NCBI RefSeq assembly: GCF_900163625.1
Contig: NZ_FUIE01000057.1
Coordinates: 1-64,000 of the forward strand
Source of the DNA: Brevundimonas diminuta 3F5N
GTDB lineage: Bacteria; Pseudomonadota; Alphaproteobacteria; Caulobacterales; Caulobacteraceae
DNA: 64,000 bases
Direction of reading: 5' to 3'
Shown here: positions 1-8,891 of the stretch, one piece after another
How the letters are laid out: every line of letters starts with the position of its first letter
Numbering within the stretch: position 1 is the first letter of the stretch
The notes under the pieces: model-generated
Told to the model about the DNA's origin: nothing
The model's input: only the letters and a program-made list of their open reading frames with translations
The model's database searches: none
Program-made: the position numbers and the translations under genes

Positions 1-1
1 T

Positions 2-169
2 CCTTCTCCCCTTGAGGGAGAAGGTGGCAGGCGGAGCCTGACGGATGAGGGGTGTCGGCGCGATGGCAGACCATTGGCGACTTCGCGTAGTGCAGGTTTC
101 GGATAGGGCACGCTCACACCCCTCATCCGTCAGGCTCCGCCTGCCACCTTCTCCCTCAAGGGGAGAAGG
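2..169. repeat. 54-bp perfect inverted repeat with 60-bp spacer
   Basis: Positions 2-55 and 116-169 are exact reverse complements of each other over 54 bases. Each arm also contains a shorter palindrome (CCTTCTCCCCTTGAGGGAGA). The element lies just downstream of the mutY stop on the minus strand. It looks like a dispersed intergenic repeat, which may also act as a transcript end for mutY. No coding potential is evident in the spacer. Confidence 0.9.
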
Positions 170-184
170 GTTTGGACGGCGCGC

Positions 185-1228
185 TCAAGCCCTCTCCCGC
201 CGCGAGAGCATTCCCAGCCCCCGCTCCAGCGCCTTCCTGAAAACGGTCGGCAGGGCCTTCGCCGCCTCATCGACCGAGGTCCAGAGGAAGTCGCCGCCCT
301 GCCCCTCCGTTACATGCACATCCAGCGTCAGGCTGAAGTGGGTGAAGACGTGCTCGACGGATCCGGCCGCTCGCCAGTCGCCTTCCATCGGCGGAGCGAA
401 CTCTGGCGACGCGCCCCAATCCGAGGTCGGCAGGCCCGCCATGCCGCCCAGCAGCCCCTTGTCCGGCCGCCGCACCAGGGCGACGCGCCCCGCCTCATCG
501 GTCAGCACATAGGCGTGGCCGCGCCGATGCGGCCGCTCGGCCTTCTTCGTCTTCAACGGATAGCGTTCGGGCGCCCCCGTCTTCAGCGCCTCGCAGCCGA
601 AGGTCAAAGGACACTGGTCGCACAGCGGCGACCGGGGCCGACAGACGCCAGAGCCGAGGTCCATCAGCGCCTGCGCCCAGTCGCCGGGCCTGTGGTCGTC
701 GACGAACAGGGCGGCCAGGCGGCGCAGTTCAGGCCGGGCGGCGGGCAGAGGCGTTTCGACCGCGAACAGGCGGCTCATCACCCGCTCGACATTGCCGTCG
801 ACGACGTTGGCCGGCCGGTCGAAGGCGATGGCGGCGACGGCGGCGGCGGTATAGGCGCCCACCCCCGGCAGGGCCAGCAGCTCGGCCTCGGTCTGCGGGA
901 AGACCCCGCCGTGCTCGGCCGCCACAGCGCGGGCGCAGGCCAGCAGATTGCGCGCCCTGGCGTAGTAGCCCAGCCCCGCCCAGGCGGCCATCAGCTCGGC
1001 GTCCTCGACCGCCGCCAGGTCGCCGACCGTCGGCCAGCGCGTTGTGAACCGTTCGAAATAGGGCGCCGCGTGCGGCACCGTGGTCTGCTGCAGCATCACC
1101 TCAGACAGCCAGACGCGATAGGGCTCGGTCTTCGCCTTCGCCCTCGGCGGCGCGCGCCACGGCAGGCTGCGCGCATGGGCGTCATACCAATCGAGCAAGG
1201 CGGCGCGGAGAGAGGGGACGTCGGGCAT
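185..1228 (-). CDS. mutY: A/G-specific adenine DNA glycosylase MutY
   Basis: This base-excision repair enzyme removes adenine mispaired with 8-oxoguanine. The 347 residues carry the family landmarks in order: the catalytic Glu in SEVMLQQTT (E43), the helix-hairpin-helix LPGVGAYTAAA (about 120-130), the catalytic Asp in VVDGNVERV (D144), and the 4Fe-4S loop C196-x6-C203-x2-C206-x5-C212. The C-terminal third is a NUDIX-like 8-oxoG recognition domain. The length is normal for the family. It is transcribed away from the divergent DciA-like gene, with only 21 bp between the two start codons. The assignment is secure. Confidence 0.96.
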   Translation of the reverse strand: MPDVPSLRAALLDWYDAHARSLPWRAPPRAKAKTEPYRVWLSEVMLQQTTVPHAAPYFERFTTRWPTVGDLAAVEDAELMAAWAGLGYYARARNLLACARAVAAEHGGVFPQTEAELLALPGVGAYTAAAVAAIAFDRPANVVDGNVERVMSRLFAVETPLPAARPELRRLAALFVDDHRPGDWAQALMDLGSGVCRPRSPLCDQCPLTFGCEALKTGAPERYPLKTKKAERPHRRGHAYVLTDEAGRVALVRRPDKGLLGGMAGLPTSDWGASPEFAPPMEGDWRAAGSVEHVFTHFSLTLDVHVTEGQGGDFLWTSVDEAAKALPTVFRKALERGLGMLSRRERA

Positions 1229-1249
1229 GGGTCAGGCTATATAGGACGA

Positions 1250-1813
1250 ATGCGTCGTCCCCTGCCCACCGAAAGCGAAGCGCGCGAAATCCTGGCACGA
1301 CGCCGGACGCGCCCGCAGCTGCGCCCGCCGCCCCCGGCGGGGCGGTCGCTGGCGCCGCTGATCAAGAAGCTGGACGCCCAGTTCGGGCGCGGCGCCTCGG
1401 CGCTGGAGCCGCGCTGGGTCGAGATCGTGGGCGAGCGTCTGGCCCGCGTCACCCGCCCGCAGAAGCTGACCAAGGGGCGCGGCAATGCAGGCGGAACGCT
1501 GGAGCTGCGCGTCGCCGGTCCCGCCGCCCTGCTGGTCCAGCATCAGTCGGCCGACATCATCCAGCGCGTGAACCTGTTCCTGGGCGCAGGCTCCGTCGAG
1601 AAGCTGCGCATCGCCCAGGGGCCGGTGAAGCCCCTGCCTGTCGCCGGCGCCAAGTCCCGCCCGCGTGGTCGCGCGGTCCTGCCGCCCCTGCCCGCTGCGA
1701 CGGAAGCCGAACTGAAGGCCTCGGTCGAGGCGGCGCCGGACGGACTGAAGGCGGCGCTGAACAAGCTGGGCCGCGCCGTGCTGTCGCAGCCGCCGCGCGA
1801 CGAGGGGCGTTGA
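1250..1813 (+). CDS. DUF721/DciA family protein
   Basis: This 187-residue protein matches the DUF721/DciA pattern: a basic N-terminal half followed by the small domain containing LEPRWVEIVGERLARVTRP and LELRVAGPAALLVQHQSADI (about 65-110). DciA proteins help load the replicative helicase DnaB in bacteria that lack DnaC. The open frame extends far upstream antisense to mutY. The ATG at 1250 is chosen because the domain starts shortly after it and the upstream part is a mutY shadow. The alanine/proline-rich C-terminus is not recognised. Its role in helicase loading is inferred from the family only. Confidence 0.8.
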   Translation: MRRPLPTESEAREILARRRTRPQLRPPPPAGRSLAPLIKKLDAQFGRGASALEPRWVEIVGERLARVTRPQKLTKGRGNAGGTLELRVAGPAALLVQHQSADIIQRVNLFLGAGSVEKLRIAQGPVKPLPVAGAKSRPRGRAVLPPLPAATEAELKASVEAAPDGLKAALNKLGRAVLSQPPRDEGR

Positions 1814-1912
1814 CAAACCTTCGCCATCAGCGTTCTCGACAGTCAGACGATTTCGCCTGGGCGCGCGAATCGCGCGACGTTTCTGAATCTCATTTCTGAC
1901 AAGGACCAGCCG

Positions 1913-2551
1913 ATGGCCCCGATCTACAAATACGCCGCCATGAGCCGCCGTGCGGCCCTGTCCGCCGCCGCCCTGGCCTCAATGGCCGTGCTGGCGGGCT
2001 GCTCGGGCGGCGGCGCCGGCAGCGGCGAGGTCGCGGGCGACATGGCCAAGGGCGCGCCCGAGGGCGCCAAGGTCACGGTCGTGGAATACGCCTCCGTCAC
2101 CTGCGGCCACTGCGCCACCTGGAATGAGGAAGTCTGGCCCGAGTTCAAGACGAAGTATGTCGACAACAACAAGGTCCGCTTCGTCTTCCGCGAATTCCCG
2201 ACCCCGCCGCAGGACATCGCCGTCGCCGGCTTCCTGATCGCCCGCTGCGCCGGGCCGGACAAGTATTTCGACGTGGTCCACGACATCATGGCCAGCCAGA
2301 AGGAATGGCTGGCGGGCGTCCAGCCCCGCACGACCCTGTTCCGCGCCGGCCAGGCGGCGGGCCTCAGCGAGCAGCAGATCAACGACTGCATCCGCGACAA
2401 GGCCGCCATCGAGGCCATGGAGAAGCGCATCCAGGCCGGCATCAGCGCCGGCGTGACCGGCACGCCCTACTTCACCGTCAACGGCGTGAAGGTGGCCGAC
2501 AGCTCGCTCTCGGGCCTGTCCGAAGCCATCGACGCCGAGCTGGCGAAGTAA
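1913..2551 (+). CDS. DsbA-family thiol oxidoreductase, lipoprotein
   Basis: A 212-residue thioredoxin-fold protein of the DsbA/Com1-like (Thioredoxin_4) class. The N-terminus ends in the lipobox LAGC (C30), so it is predicted to be membrane-anchored in the periplasm. The redox motif is C64-G-H-C67 and the cis-Pro loop appears as GVTGTPYFTVNG near the C-terminus. The start at 1913 gives ten residues before a second ATG at 1940, which begins a cleaner signal peptide (MSRRAALSAAALAS). Either start is possible. A paralogue follows 4 bp after the stop, and smc follows that one. Substrates are unknown. Confidence 0.88.
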   Translation: MAPIYKYAAMSRRAALSAAALASMAVLAGCSGGGAGSGEVAGDMAKGAPEGAKVTVVEYASVTCGHCATWNEEVWPEFKTKYVDNNKVRFVFREFPTPPQDIAVAGFLIARCAGPDKYFDVVHDIMASQKEWLAGVQPRTTLFRAGQAAGLSEQQINDCIRDKAAIEAMEKRIQAGISAGVTGTPYFTVNGVKVADSSLSGLSEAIDAELAK

Positions 2552-2555
2552 GCCG

Positions 2556-3212
2556 ATGCTGCGGTCGCGCCTGACTCTCAAAGCCCTGTTAGGCGCAGCC
2601 GCCCTGGCGGCGGTCGCCGTCGCCAGCCCTTCGGCGGCGCTCGATCCGGCCGTAACGCGCGCCTCTGCGACGGCGGCCGTGCCCGCCGTCACGGCGGCCG
2701 ACCGCGTGCTCGGCCGGGCCGACGCCCCGGTGACGGTGATCGAGTACGCCTCCTTCACCTGCAACCACTGTGCGCATTGGACCAACGACGTCCTGCCGCA
2801 GTTCAAGGCGCGCTACATCGACACGGGCAAGGTGCGCCTGGTGTTCCGCGACATGCCCACGCCCCCGGCCCAGATCGCGGCGACGGCGGCGGGCATAGCG
2901 CGCTGCGCCGCCCCGAACCGCTTCTTCGACGTGGCTCACAGCCTGATGAGCGGCCAGGCCGCCGCCTTTGAAAGAGGCGACGCCCGCGACTGGTTCGCCG
3001 CCGCCATCGCCACCAGCGGCCGCAGCCAGGAGCAGATCGAAGCCTGCATGAAGAACCCCGCGACCAGCCAGGCTCTTCAGGCCGAGGTCGACGGCGCCGT
3101 GGCGGCAGGGGTGACGGGCACGCCGTCCTTCTTCGTCAACGGCAGGCGGGTCAGCGACCATTCGCTGGAAGCCCTGTCGGCGGCCATCGACCCGCTGATC
3201 CGGGCGCGCTGA
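2556..3212 (+). CDS. DsbA-family thiol oxidoreductase, secreted
   Basis: This is a paralogue of the preceding gene (218 residues). It has a Sec-type signal peptide without a lipobox (cleavage near residue 28), redox motif C69-N-H-C72, the shared stretch [16 protein letters not shown], and the cis-Pro loop [14 protein letters not shown]. The ATG lies 4 bp after the upstream stop, so the two are almost certainly co-transcribed. The pair differs in redox dipeptide (GH versus NH) and anchoring (lipid versus soluble), which suggests divided roles in periplasmic disulfide chemistry. smc begins 10 bp downstream. Confidence 0.88.
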   Translation: MLRSRLTLKALLGAAALAAVAVASPSAALDPAVTRASATAAVPAVTAADRVLGRADAPVTVIEYASFTCNHCAHWTNDVLPQFKARYIDTGKVRLVFRDMPTPPAQIAATAAGIARCAAPNRFFDVAHSLMSGQAAAFERGDARDWFAAAIATSGRSQEQIEACMKNPATSQALQAEVDGAVAAGVTGTPSFFVNGRRVSDHSLEALSAAIDPLIRAR

Positions 3213-3222
3213 TCGAGACGCG

Positions 3223-6200
3223 ATGCAGTTCCAGCGCCTCCGGCTCGTCGGCTTCAAATCCTTCGTCGACCCGGCCGAGGTGCAGATCGAGGCCGGACTG
3301 ACCGGCATCGTCGGGCCGAACGGTTGCGGCAAGTCGAACGTGCTGGAAAGCCTGCGCTGGGTCATGGGCGCCAACTCGGCCAAGGCCATGCGCGGTCAGG
3401 GCATGGAGGATGTGATCTTCGCGGGCGCCGCGGGCCGCCCGCCGCGCAACCACGCCGAAGTCCAGCTGACCATCGACAACGCCCAGAAGCGCGCGCCCCA
3501 GCCCTTTACCGACAGCCCCATGCTGGAAGTCTCGCGCCGGATCGAGCGCGGGCGCGGCTCGACCTATCGCATCAACGGCAAGGAGGTGCGGGCGCGCGAC
3601 GTGCAGTTGCTGTTCGCTGACGCCTCGACCGGCGCCAACAGCCCGGCCCTGGTGCGTCAGGGCCAGATCAGCGAACTGATCGCCGCCAAGCCTCAGAACC
3701 GTCGCCGCATCCTCGAAGAAGCCGGGGGCGTGGCGGGCCTGCACACCCGGCGCCATGAGGCGGAGCTACGGCTGCGAGCGGCTGAAACCAACCTCGACCG
3801 GCTGGACGACATCGGCAAGGAGCTGGAGTCGACGCTGAACAAGCTGAAGCGCGAGGCGCGTCAGGCGGAGAAGTACAAGAAGATCTCGGCCGAGATCCGC
3901 GCCCTGCAGGCGGCCTTGCTCTACGTCCGCTGGACGGACGCCAAGACGGCGGCCGAGACGGCGGCAGCTGAACTGCGCGAGGCCGACCGGCTGGTGGCCG
4001 AAACGACCACGGCGGCGGCGGCAGCGCAGACGGCGGCCCTGAACGCGCAGGAAGGCCTGAAGCCGGCGCGCGAGGAAGATGCGGTCGCCACCGCCCTGCT
4101 GAACCGCGCCATCATCGAGCGCGACCGGCTGGACATGGCCGAACAGGCCGCCCGTGCCGAGGTCGACCGCCTGAAGGCCGAGGTCGCCCGCATCGAGGCC
4201 GACCGCGTGCGCGAAGACGGCATGGCCGCCGACGCCGGGCGCGAGCTGGAACGGCTGGACCGCGAACTGGAAAAGCTGAAGGCCGAGATCGCCGCCGCCC
4301 CCGAGCGCGGCCCCGAACTGGAACGCGCCCTGCTGGAAGCCGAGGACGCGCGCAAGGCCGCCGACGCCGAGGTTGAGCGGCTGGCCGGGACGCTGGCCGC
4401 CGTCGAGGCCCGCGCCAACGCCGAAAGCGCGAGGAAGCGCGACGCCGAGGCCCGACTGGCGCGCGTGAAGGGTCAGCACGAACAGGCCCGCCGCGAACGC
4501 GAGGCCCTCGGCCCGCTGGAGACGCCCGAGATCGAAACCGCGCGCACGGCTCTGGAAACCGCTCAGGCCGAACTGGCCGCCGCGCGCGAAGCCGTTGAGG
4601 CCGCCGAGGCGAAACGCAGCGACATCGCCCGCGCCGAGCAGGACGCGCGCACCGCCGCCCGCGCCGCCGAGGACCGGCTGGGCCGTCTGCAGACCGAGGC
4701 GCGCGGGCTGGCGCAACTGCTGGTCACAGGCAAGCGCGAGCACCCTCCGGCGCTGGACAGGGTGTCGGCGGCCAAGGGGTATGAGGCCGCGCTGGCGGCG
4801 GCGCTGGGCGATGATCTGGACGCCGCGCTGGACGCCCGCGCTCCGGCGCACTGGGCAGGCGCCGAGGCCACGCCGCCGGACTGGCCGCAAGGGGTCGAGC
4901 CCCTGTCCGCCCATGTGACGGCGCCGGATCAACTGGCGGCGCGTCTGGCCTTCTGCGGCGTGGCCCCGCGCGAGCGGATCGCCGAACTGGCCCGCGCCCT
5001 GCCGCGCGGCGCGCGCCTGACCACGCTCGAGGGCGACCTCTATCGCTGGGACGGCTTCATCAGCCGCGCCGAGGCGCCCCGCCCCGCCGCCGTGCGTCTG
5101 GCCCAGCGCACCCGCCTGTCGGAGCTGGAAGCCGAGATCGACCTCGGCAAGCCTGCGCTGGAGACGGCGCAAGGCGCGCTGAAGGCCGCGGGCGAAGCCT
5201 TCCGCGCCGCCGAGGAAGAGGTGAAGGCCGCGCGCCTGCGCCCCTTCACCCTGGACAAGCAGGTCGTCTCCGCCCGCGACCGGCTGGAGTCCCTGATGCG
5301 CGATCAGGCCCGCAAGGAGGCCCGCGCCCAGTCGCTGGACGAGAGCGTCGCCCGGCTGGACGGCGAGGTGCAGGAGGCTGAAGCCGCCTTCGCCGAAGCC
5401 AGTTCGGTCGAGTCTTCCTCCGACGTCGTCGTCGGCCTGCGTCAGGAACTGACCGAGGCGCGCGGCGGCGCCGAACGCGCCCGTCTGGCGGCGCAGGCCG
5501 CCCGCTCGACCCGCGACGAGGAGGCCCGCGACCGCGCCATGCGGGAACAGCGGCTGGGCAGTCTGACCCGCGCCCGCGAGGGCTGGGTCACGCGATCCGG
5601 CGACAGCAGCGCCCGCCTCAAGACGCTGGAACGCGATGCGGAGAAGGCGCAAGGCGCCCTGACAAAAGCAGAGGCAGCCCCCGCCGGCTTCGCCGAGCAG
5701 CGCAACGCCCTGATGGACACTCTGGCCGAGGCCGAGAAGCGCAAGCAGGCGGCGACCGACGCCGTGGCCGTGACCGAAGCGGACGCGCAGGAGGCCGACC
5801 GCGCCGCGCGCGCCGCCGAGACCGCCGCCTCTCAGGCCCGCGAGAGCCGGGCGGGCCTGTCCGCCCGCGCCGAGGCCGCCGCCGAAAAACTGACCGAGAG
5901 CGCCGCCAACATCCGCGAGACGGCGCAGATGTCGCCCGAGGAGCTGGGCCGGAAGCTGACCGACGACGCCATCGCCCGCCCGCCCGACGCGGCGGGGGCC
6001 GAGAGCCTGCTCTACGGCCTTGAGCGCGAGCGCGAGGCGCTGGGCGCCGTCAACCTGCGCGCCGAGGAAGAGGCGGCCGAATACGGCGACCGGCTCAGCG
6101 CCATGAAGACCGAGCGCATCGACCTGACGCAGGCGATCGCGAAACTCAGGGACGGCATCGACGAACTGAACGCCGAGGGGCGCGAGCGGCTGATCGCCGC

Positions 6201-6663
6201 CTTCGACGTCATCAACACCAACTTCAAGACCCTGTTCGAGGCCCTGTTCGGCGGCGGTCAGGCCGAGCTGAAGCTGGTCGAGAGCGACGATCCGCTGGAG
6301 GCGGGGCTGGAGATCTACGCCTGCCCGCCCGGCAAGCGGCTGTCGGTGATGAGCCTGATGAGCGGCGGCGAGCAGGCCCTGACGGCGGCGGCGCTGATCT
6401 TCGGCGTCTTCCTGGCCAATCCGGCGCCGGTCTGCGTGCTGGACGAGGTGGACGCCCCGCTGGACGACGCCAATGTCGACCGCTTCTGCCGGATGCTGCA
6501 CGAGATGCGCTCGCGCACCGACACCCGCTTCATCGTCATCACCCACAACCCGGTGACCATGAGCCGAATGGACCGCCTCTACGGCGTCACCATGCCCGAA
6601 CGCGGCATGAGCCAGCTGGTCAGCGTCGACCTGGATCAGGCCGAAGAGATCGTGACGGCGTAG
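3223..6663 (+). CDS. smc: Chromosome segregation protein SMC
   Basis: The structural maintenance of chromosomes ATPase condenses and organises the chromosome with ScpA and ScpB. The 1146 residues show an N-terminal head with Walker [10 protein letters not shown] (31-39), two very long Ala/Glu/Arg-rich coiled coils (about 170-510 and 640-960), an intervening hinge, and a C-terminal head with the ABC signature [13 protein letters not shown] (about 1046) and Walker [13 protein letters not shown] (about 1070). Size and order are typical. The gene follows two dsbA-like genes with 10 bp spacing and ends before an inverted-repeat element. The long antisense frame inside it is a composition artefact. 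Confidence 0.97.
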   Translation: MQFQRLRLVGFKSFVDPAEVQIEAGLTGIVGPNGCGKSNVLESLRWVMGANSAKAMRGQGMEDVIFAGAAGRPPRNHAEVQLTIDNAQKRAPQPFTDSPMLEVSRRIERGRGSTYRINGKEVRARDVQLLFADASTGANSPALVRQGQISELIAAKPQNRRRILEEAGGVAGLHTRRHEAELRLRAAETNLDRLDDIGKELESTLNKLKREARQAEKYKKISAEIRALQAALLYVRWTDAKTAAETAAAELREADRLVAETTTAAAAAQTAALNAQEGLKPAREEDAVATALLNRAIIERDRLDMAEQAARAEVDRLKAEVARIEADRVREDGMAADAGRELERLDRELEKLKAEIAAAPERGPELERALLEAEDARKAADAEVERLAGTLAAVEARANAESARKRDAEARLARVKGQHEQARREREALGPLETPEIETARTALETAQAELAAAREAVEAAEAKRSDIARAEQDARTAARAAEDRLGRLQTEARGLAQLLVTGKREHPPALDRVSAAKGYEAALAAALGDDLDAALDARAPAHWAGAEATPPDWPQGVEPLSAHVTAPDQLAARLAFCGVAPRERIAELARALPRGARLTTLEGDLYRWDGFISRAEAPRPAAVRLAQRTRLSELEAEIDLGKPALETAQGALKAAGEAFRAAEEEVKAARLRPFTLDKQVVSARDRLESLMRDQARKEARAQSLDESVARLDGEVQEAEAAFAEASSVESSSDVVVGLRQELTEARGGAERARLAAQAARSTRDEEARDRAMREQRLGSLTRAREGWVTRSGDSSARLKTLERDAEKAQGALTKAEAAPAGFAEQRNALMDTLAEAEKRKQAATDAVAVTEADAQEADRAARAAETAASQARESRAGLSARAEAAAEKLTESAANIRETAQMSPEELGRKLTDDAIARPPDAAGAESLLYGLEREREALGAVNLRAEEEAAEYGDRLSAMKTERIDLTQAIAKLRDGIDELNAEGRERLIAAFDVINTNFKTLFEALFGGGQAELKLVESDDPLEAGLEIYACPPGKRLSVMSLMSGGEQALTAAALIFGVFLANPAPVCVLDEVDAPLDDANVDRFCRMLHEMRSRTDTRFIVITHNPVTMSRMDRLYGVTMPERGMSQLVSVDLDQAEEIVTA

Positions 6664-6677
6664 GGCGCGGCGCCTCT

Positions 6678-6799
6678 CCTCCCCATGAAATGGGGAGGTG
6701 GATCGGCGGCGCAGCAGCCGAGACGGAGGGGCCGCTTGATTCCGCTGTCGCAAGGCCCCTCCACCGCTGCGCGGTCCCCCTCCCCATGAAATGGGGAGG
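6678..6799. repeat. Intergenic inverted-repeat element between smc and tagA-like gene
   Basis: Two copies of the palindrome CCTCCCCAT-GAA-ATGGGGAGG (6678-6698 and 6779-6799) flank about 80 bp that contain further complementary pieces (GGAGGGGCC against GGCCCCTCC). The element fills the gap between two convergent genes, so a transcript in either direction would fold into strong hairpins. It resembles a dispersed REP-like repeat and may serve as a bidirectional terminator. Confidence 0.85.
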
Positions 6800-6805
6800 A
6801 AAAAG

Positions 6806-7666
6806 TCAGTGCTTCCTGCGCCGCATGGCTGTGCGCACGTCGCCCAGCGCCGGGCCGATCAGGAACCACGGCTCGACGCAGTAGCGGGTGAACAGCCGCT
6901 TCGGATCGGCGAACAGGCGGAACAGCCATTCGACGCCCAGGCGCCCCATCCAGCGGGGCGCGGCCTTCTGCACCCCGGCCTCATAGTCGAAGGCGGCGCC
7001 GACCGGCAGGATCGGAACCGCCGGCAGGGAGGCCAGGTTGTCCGCGATCCACAGTTCCTGACGCGGCATCCCCATGCCGACGAACAGCACGGTCGGGGCG
7101 AAGTCCTTGATCGCCGCCAACACCGCCGTATTGCCCAAAGACCCCGGCGTGGCGTCGAAATAGCCGCTGAGCCCCTTCACCATCGCGCCCGGATAGCGGA
7201 CGGACAGCCGCCGCGCCGCCTCCTCGGCCACGCCGTCGGCCCCGCCGACATAGAGGATACGCCAGCCCTTGCGGTCGGCCAGGCTCCAGAAATGGTCGCG
7301 CCAATCCAGATAGGTGCAGCGGTGCTGCGGCCGCGCCGGATGGCCCAGCAGGCGAGCGAAATGGATCAGCGGCGTCGAGTCCAACTCGATCAGGTCGGCT
7401 GCGTCGTACAGGCGCCGCATCCCCGGCGTGCGCCGGATCAGATAGAGGCTGTGCAGGTTGTGGTTGGCGACGACGCTCTGCACGCCCGCCTCCACGCTGC
7501 GTTCGAGGTGCAGCAGCACCTCCTCCGGGCGCACCAGATCGACCGGCTCGCCCAGCAGGGTGATCCGTTCCTCGGGACGGCGCGTCTGACGAAACGGCGC
7601 ACGGGCTTGTCGCCTCCGGTCAGGCGGAGGGCCGAAAGGATCGAAACCGTGAGGCGCGTGATACAT
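6806..7666 (-). CDS. WecG/TagA/CpsF family glycosyltransferase
   Basis: These 286 residues match the GT26 family, which transfers sugars (often N-acetylmannosamine-type) to lipid-linked intermediates for surface polysaccharides. Landmarks are the early [13 protein letters not shown], the [19 protein letters not shown] region (about 120), the nucleotide-sugar part [20 protein letters not shown] and the strongly conserved [12 protein letters not shown]. The first 35 residues are low-complexity basic/proline and the true start could be a little later. No other polysaccharide genes are adjacent. In Caulobacter a member of this family (HfsJ) acts in holdfast synthesis. Whether this is HfsJ cannot be decided from the window. 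Confidence 0.88.
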   Translation of the reverse strand: MYHAPHGFDPFGPPPDRRRQARAPFRQTRRPEERITLLGEPVDLVRPEEVLLHLERSVEAGVQSVVANHNLHSLYLIRRTPGMRRLYDAADLIELDSTPLIHFARLLGHPARPQHRCTYLDWRDHFWSLADRKGWRILYVGGADGVAEEAARRLSVRYPGAMVKGLSGYFDATPGSLGNTAVLAAIKDFAPTVLFVGMGMPRQELWIADNLASLPAVPILPVGAAFDYEAGVQKAAPRWMGRLGVEWLFRLFADPKRLFTRYCVEPWFLIGPALGDVRTAMRRRKH

Positions 7667-7755
7667 GACGTCTGTCTAGCGCAGCCGTTTCAACGGCGGG
7701 TATGCGGACAGGGTTAACCGCCGCCGCCCGTTCGGTCATGTAAAAGGACGTCATC

Positions 7756-8208
7756 TTGCCCCTCGCCCTGCTGCTGACCGCCGCTCTCGCCGCCGCGCCC
7801 GCCCAGGAAACACCGACGATGGAGTTGGCCCTGACCGGCGTAGGGCGGTTCGCGGTCTTCGCGGATCGGGCGTCGATCGCGCCCGATGGCGACGGCGTGC
7901 GGATGCGATCGCTTCAGGTCAGCGAAGAAGACATGATGATCGGCGGCGTCGCCTATGTCGGCGGCTGGTCCTGGTGGCGGTTCGATTGCGCCGCGCGCAC
8001 GGCGGATCGCCTCGACTTCGCCTCCCTGCGGGCTGACGGGACGGAGGGTCCGCGCACGGCCGAAACCGCCCCGCCCTATCCTATTGCTCCTGGCGGCGAC
8101 GCAGATGAGCTGGCTGCTGCGGCCTGCAGTCCGATCACGCCATCGCCGACCGTTGGCAGCGCAGCGGAGGCCGTGCGCATCGGGCGAGCGCAGATGCTGG
8201 AAGACTAG
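7756..8208 (+). CDS. Hypothetical secreted protein
   Basis: A 150-residue protein with a short signal peptide (MPLALLLTAALAAAPAQ). I do not recognise its family. The mature part has the alternating hydrophobic/charged pattern of a small beta-rich domain, two cysteines (in FDCAA and AACSP) and a conserved-looking WWRFDCAARTAD stretch. The start is the TTG at 7756, supported by AAAGGA about 8 bp upstream. The only nearby ATG (7738) runs straight into a stop. It is convergent with mucR, with a hairpin terminator between them. Confidence 0.65.
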   Translation: MPLALLLTAALAAAPAQETPTMELALTGVGRFAVFADRASIAPDGDGVRMRSLQVSEEDMMIGGVAYVGGWSWWRFDCAARTADRLDFASLRADGTEGPRTAETAPPYPIAPGGDADELAAAACSPITPSPTVGSAAEAVRIGRAQMLED

Positions 8209-8248
8209 ACGTCTCGCTCTACGGGTCAGGAAGGTCGCCTGGCAGCAA

Positions 8249-8283
8249 AACGCCCGCCCTTCGATCGAAGAGCGGGCGTTTCA
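8249..8283. terminator. Bidirectional hairpin terminator
   Basis: The arms AACGCCCGC (8249-8257) and GCGGGCGTT (8272-8280) enclose a second perfect palindrome CTTCGATCGAAG (8259-8270), giving one long hairpin. A T run follows on both strands. It sits between the convergent gene ending at 8208 and mucR ending at 8305, and would stop transcription from both. Confidence 0.8.
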
Positions 8284-8304
8284 TGTCTTGATCGCGTAGA
8301 GGCG

Positions 8305-8733
8305 TTACTTACGCGAAGTGCGGGCCGGCTTGCGGCCGCCCTGGCCCAGGCCCATCTGCTTGGCCAGTTCCGAACGCGCCTTGGCGTAGTTCGGGGCGAC
8401 CATGGGATAGTCTTTCGGCAGACCCCATTTGGCGCGGTATTCTTCGGGGCTCATGTTGTATTTGGTGCGCAGGTGACGCTTCAGCGACTTGAACTTGCGG
8501 CCGTCTTCCAGGCAGATCAAGAAGTCAGGCGTAATCGACTTGCGAACCGGGACCGCCGGTTCCTGGGGCTCGGGCTCGGGCTCGACGGGAGCAACCGAAA
8601 CACCCGACAGAGCGGCGTGGATCTGAGCGATCAGGCCCGGCACGGCGTCAGCCGAAACGGTGTTGTTGCTGACATAGGCCGACACGATGTCAGCGGTCAT
8701 CTCGAGCAGTTCGGGTTTTTCTTCCATCTGCAT
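8305..8733 (-). CDS. mucR: MucR/Ros family transcriptional regulator
   Basis: A 142-residue regulator of the MucR/Ros family. In Caulobacter, MucR proteins act with SciP to repress CtrA-dependent genes and ctrA itself. The N-terminal region (3-45) is the conserved helical part. A Pro/Glu linker (50-63) leads to the DNA-binding domain with [16 protein letters not shown] and [19 protein letters not shown]. The classical zinc finger is incomplete: C74 and H87 remain, but the second Cys is D77 and the last His position is K91. The start is supported by AGAGG 6-8 bp upstream. A cell-cycle role is likely but inferred. Confidence 0.92.
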   Translation of the reverse strand: MQMEEKPELLEMTADIVSAYVSNNTVSADAVPGLIAQIHAALSGVSVAPVEPEPEPQEPAVPVRKSITPDFLICLEDGRKFKSLKRHLRTKYNMSPEEYRAKWGLPKDYPMVAPNYAKARSELAKQMGLGQGGRKPARTSRK

Positions 8734-8891
8734 CAGCCTCTTGCATGCCCCAATTTCAATCGACTGATCTGAATCGACCTGCCGTCGATCAGTTTCATAC
8801 TTATGTTTTACATTGAAAGCAATGCAACGCTCGTTGCTCGCTCATGAGGCGAAATCAACGTCTGAATTCAGCCTCTACAGGCACGGCCATT

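Noticed and set aside
314-1249. Long N-terminal extension of the DciA-like frame
   Set aside because: The extension is antisense to mutY and lacks domain content. The family domain starts after ATG 1250.
3766-6753. 995-codon open frame antisense to smc
   Set aside because: GC-rich codon bias of smc leaves the opposite frame free of stops. Its translation is low-complexity Gln/Arg/Gly-rich with no domain.
7714-7721. Single GGTTAACC half site before the secreted protein
   Set aside because: No second half site at 7-bp spacing, so it is not called a CtrA box.
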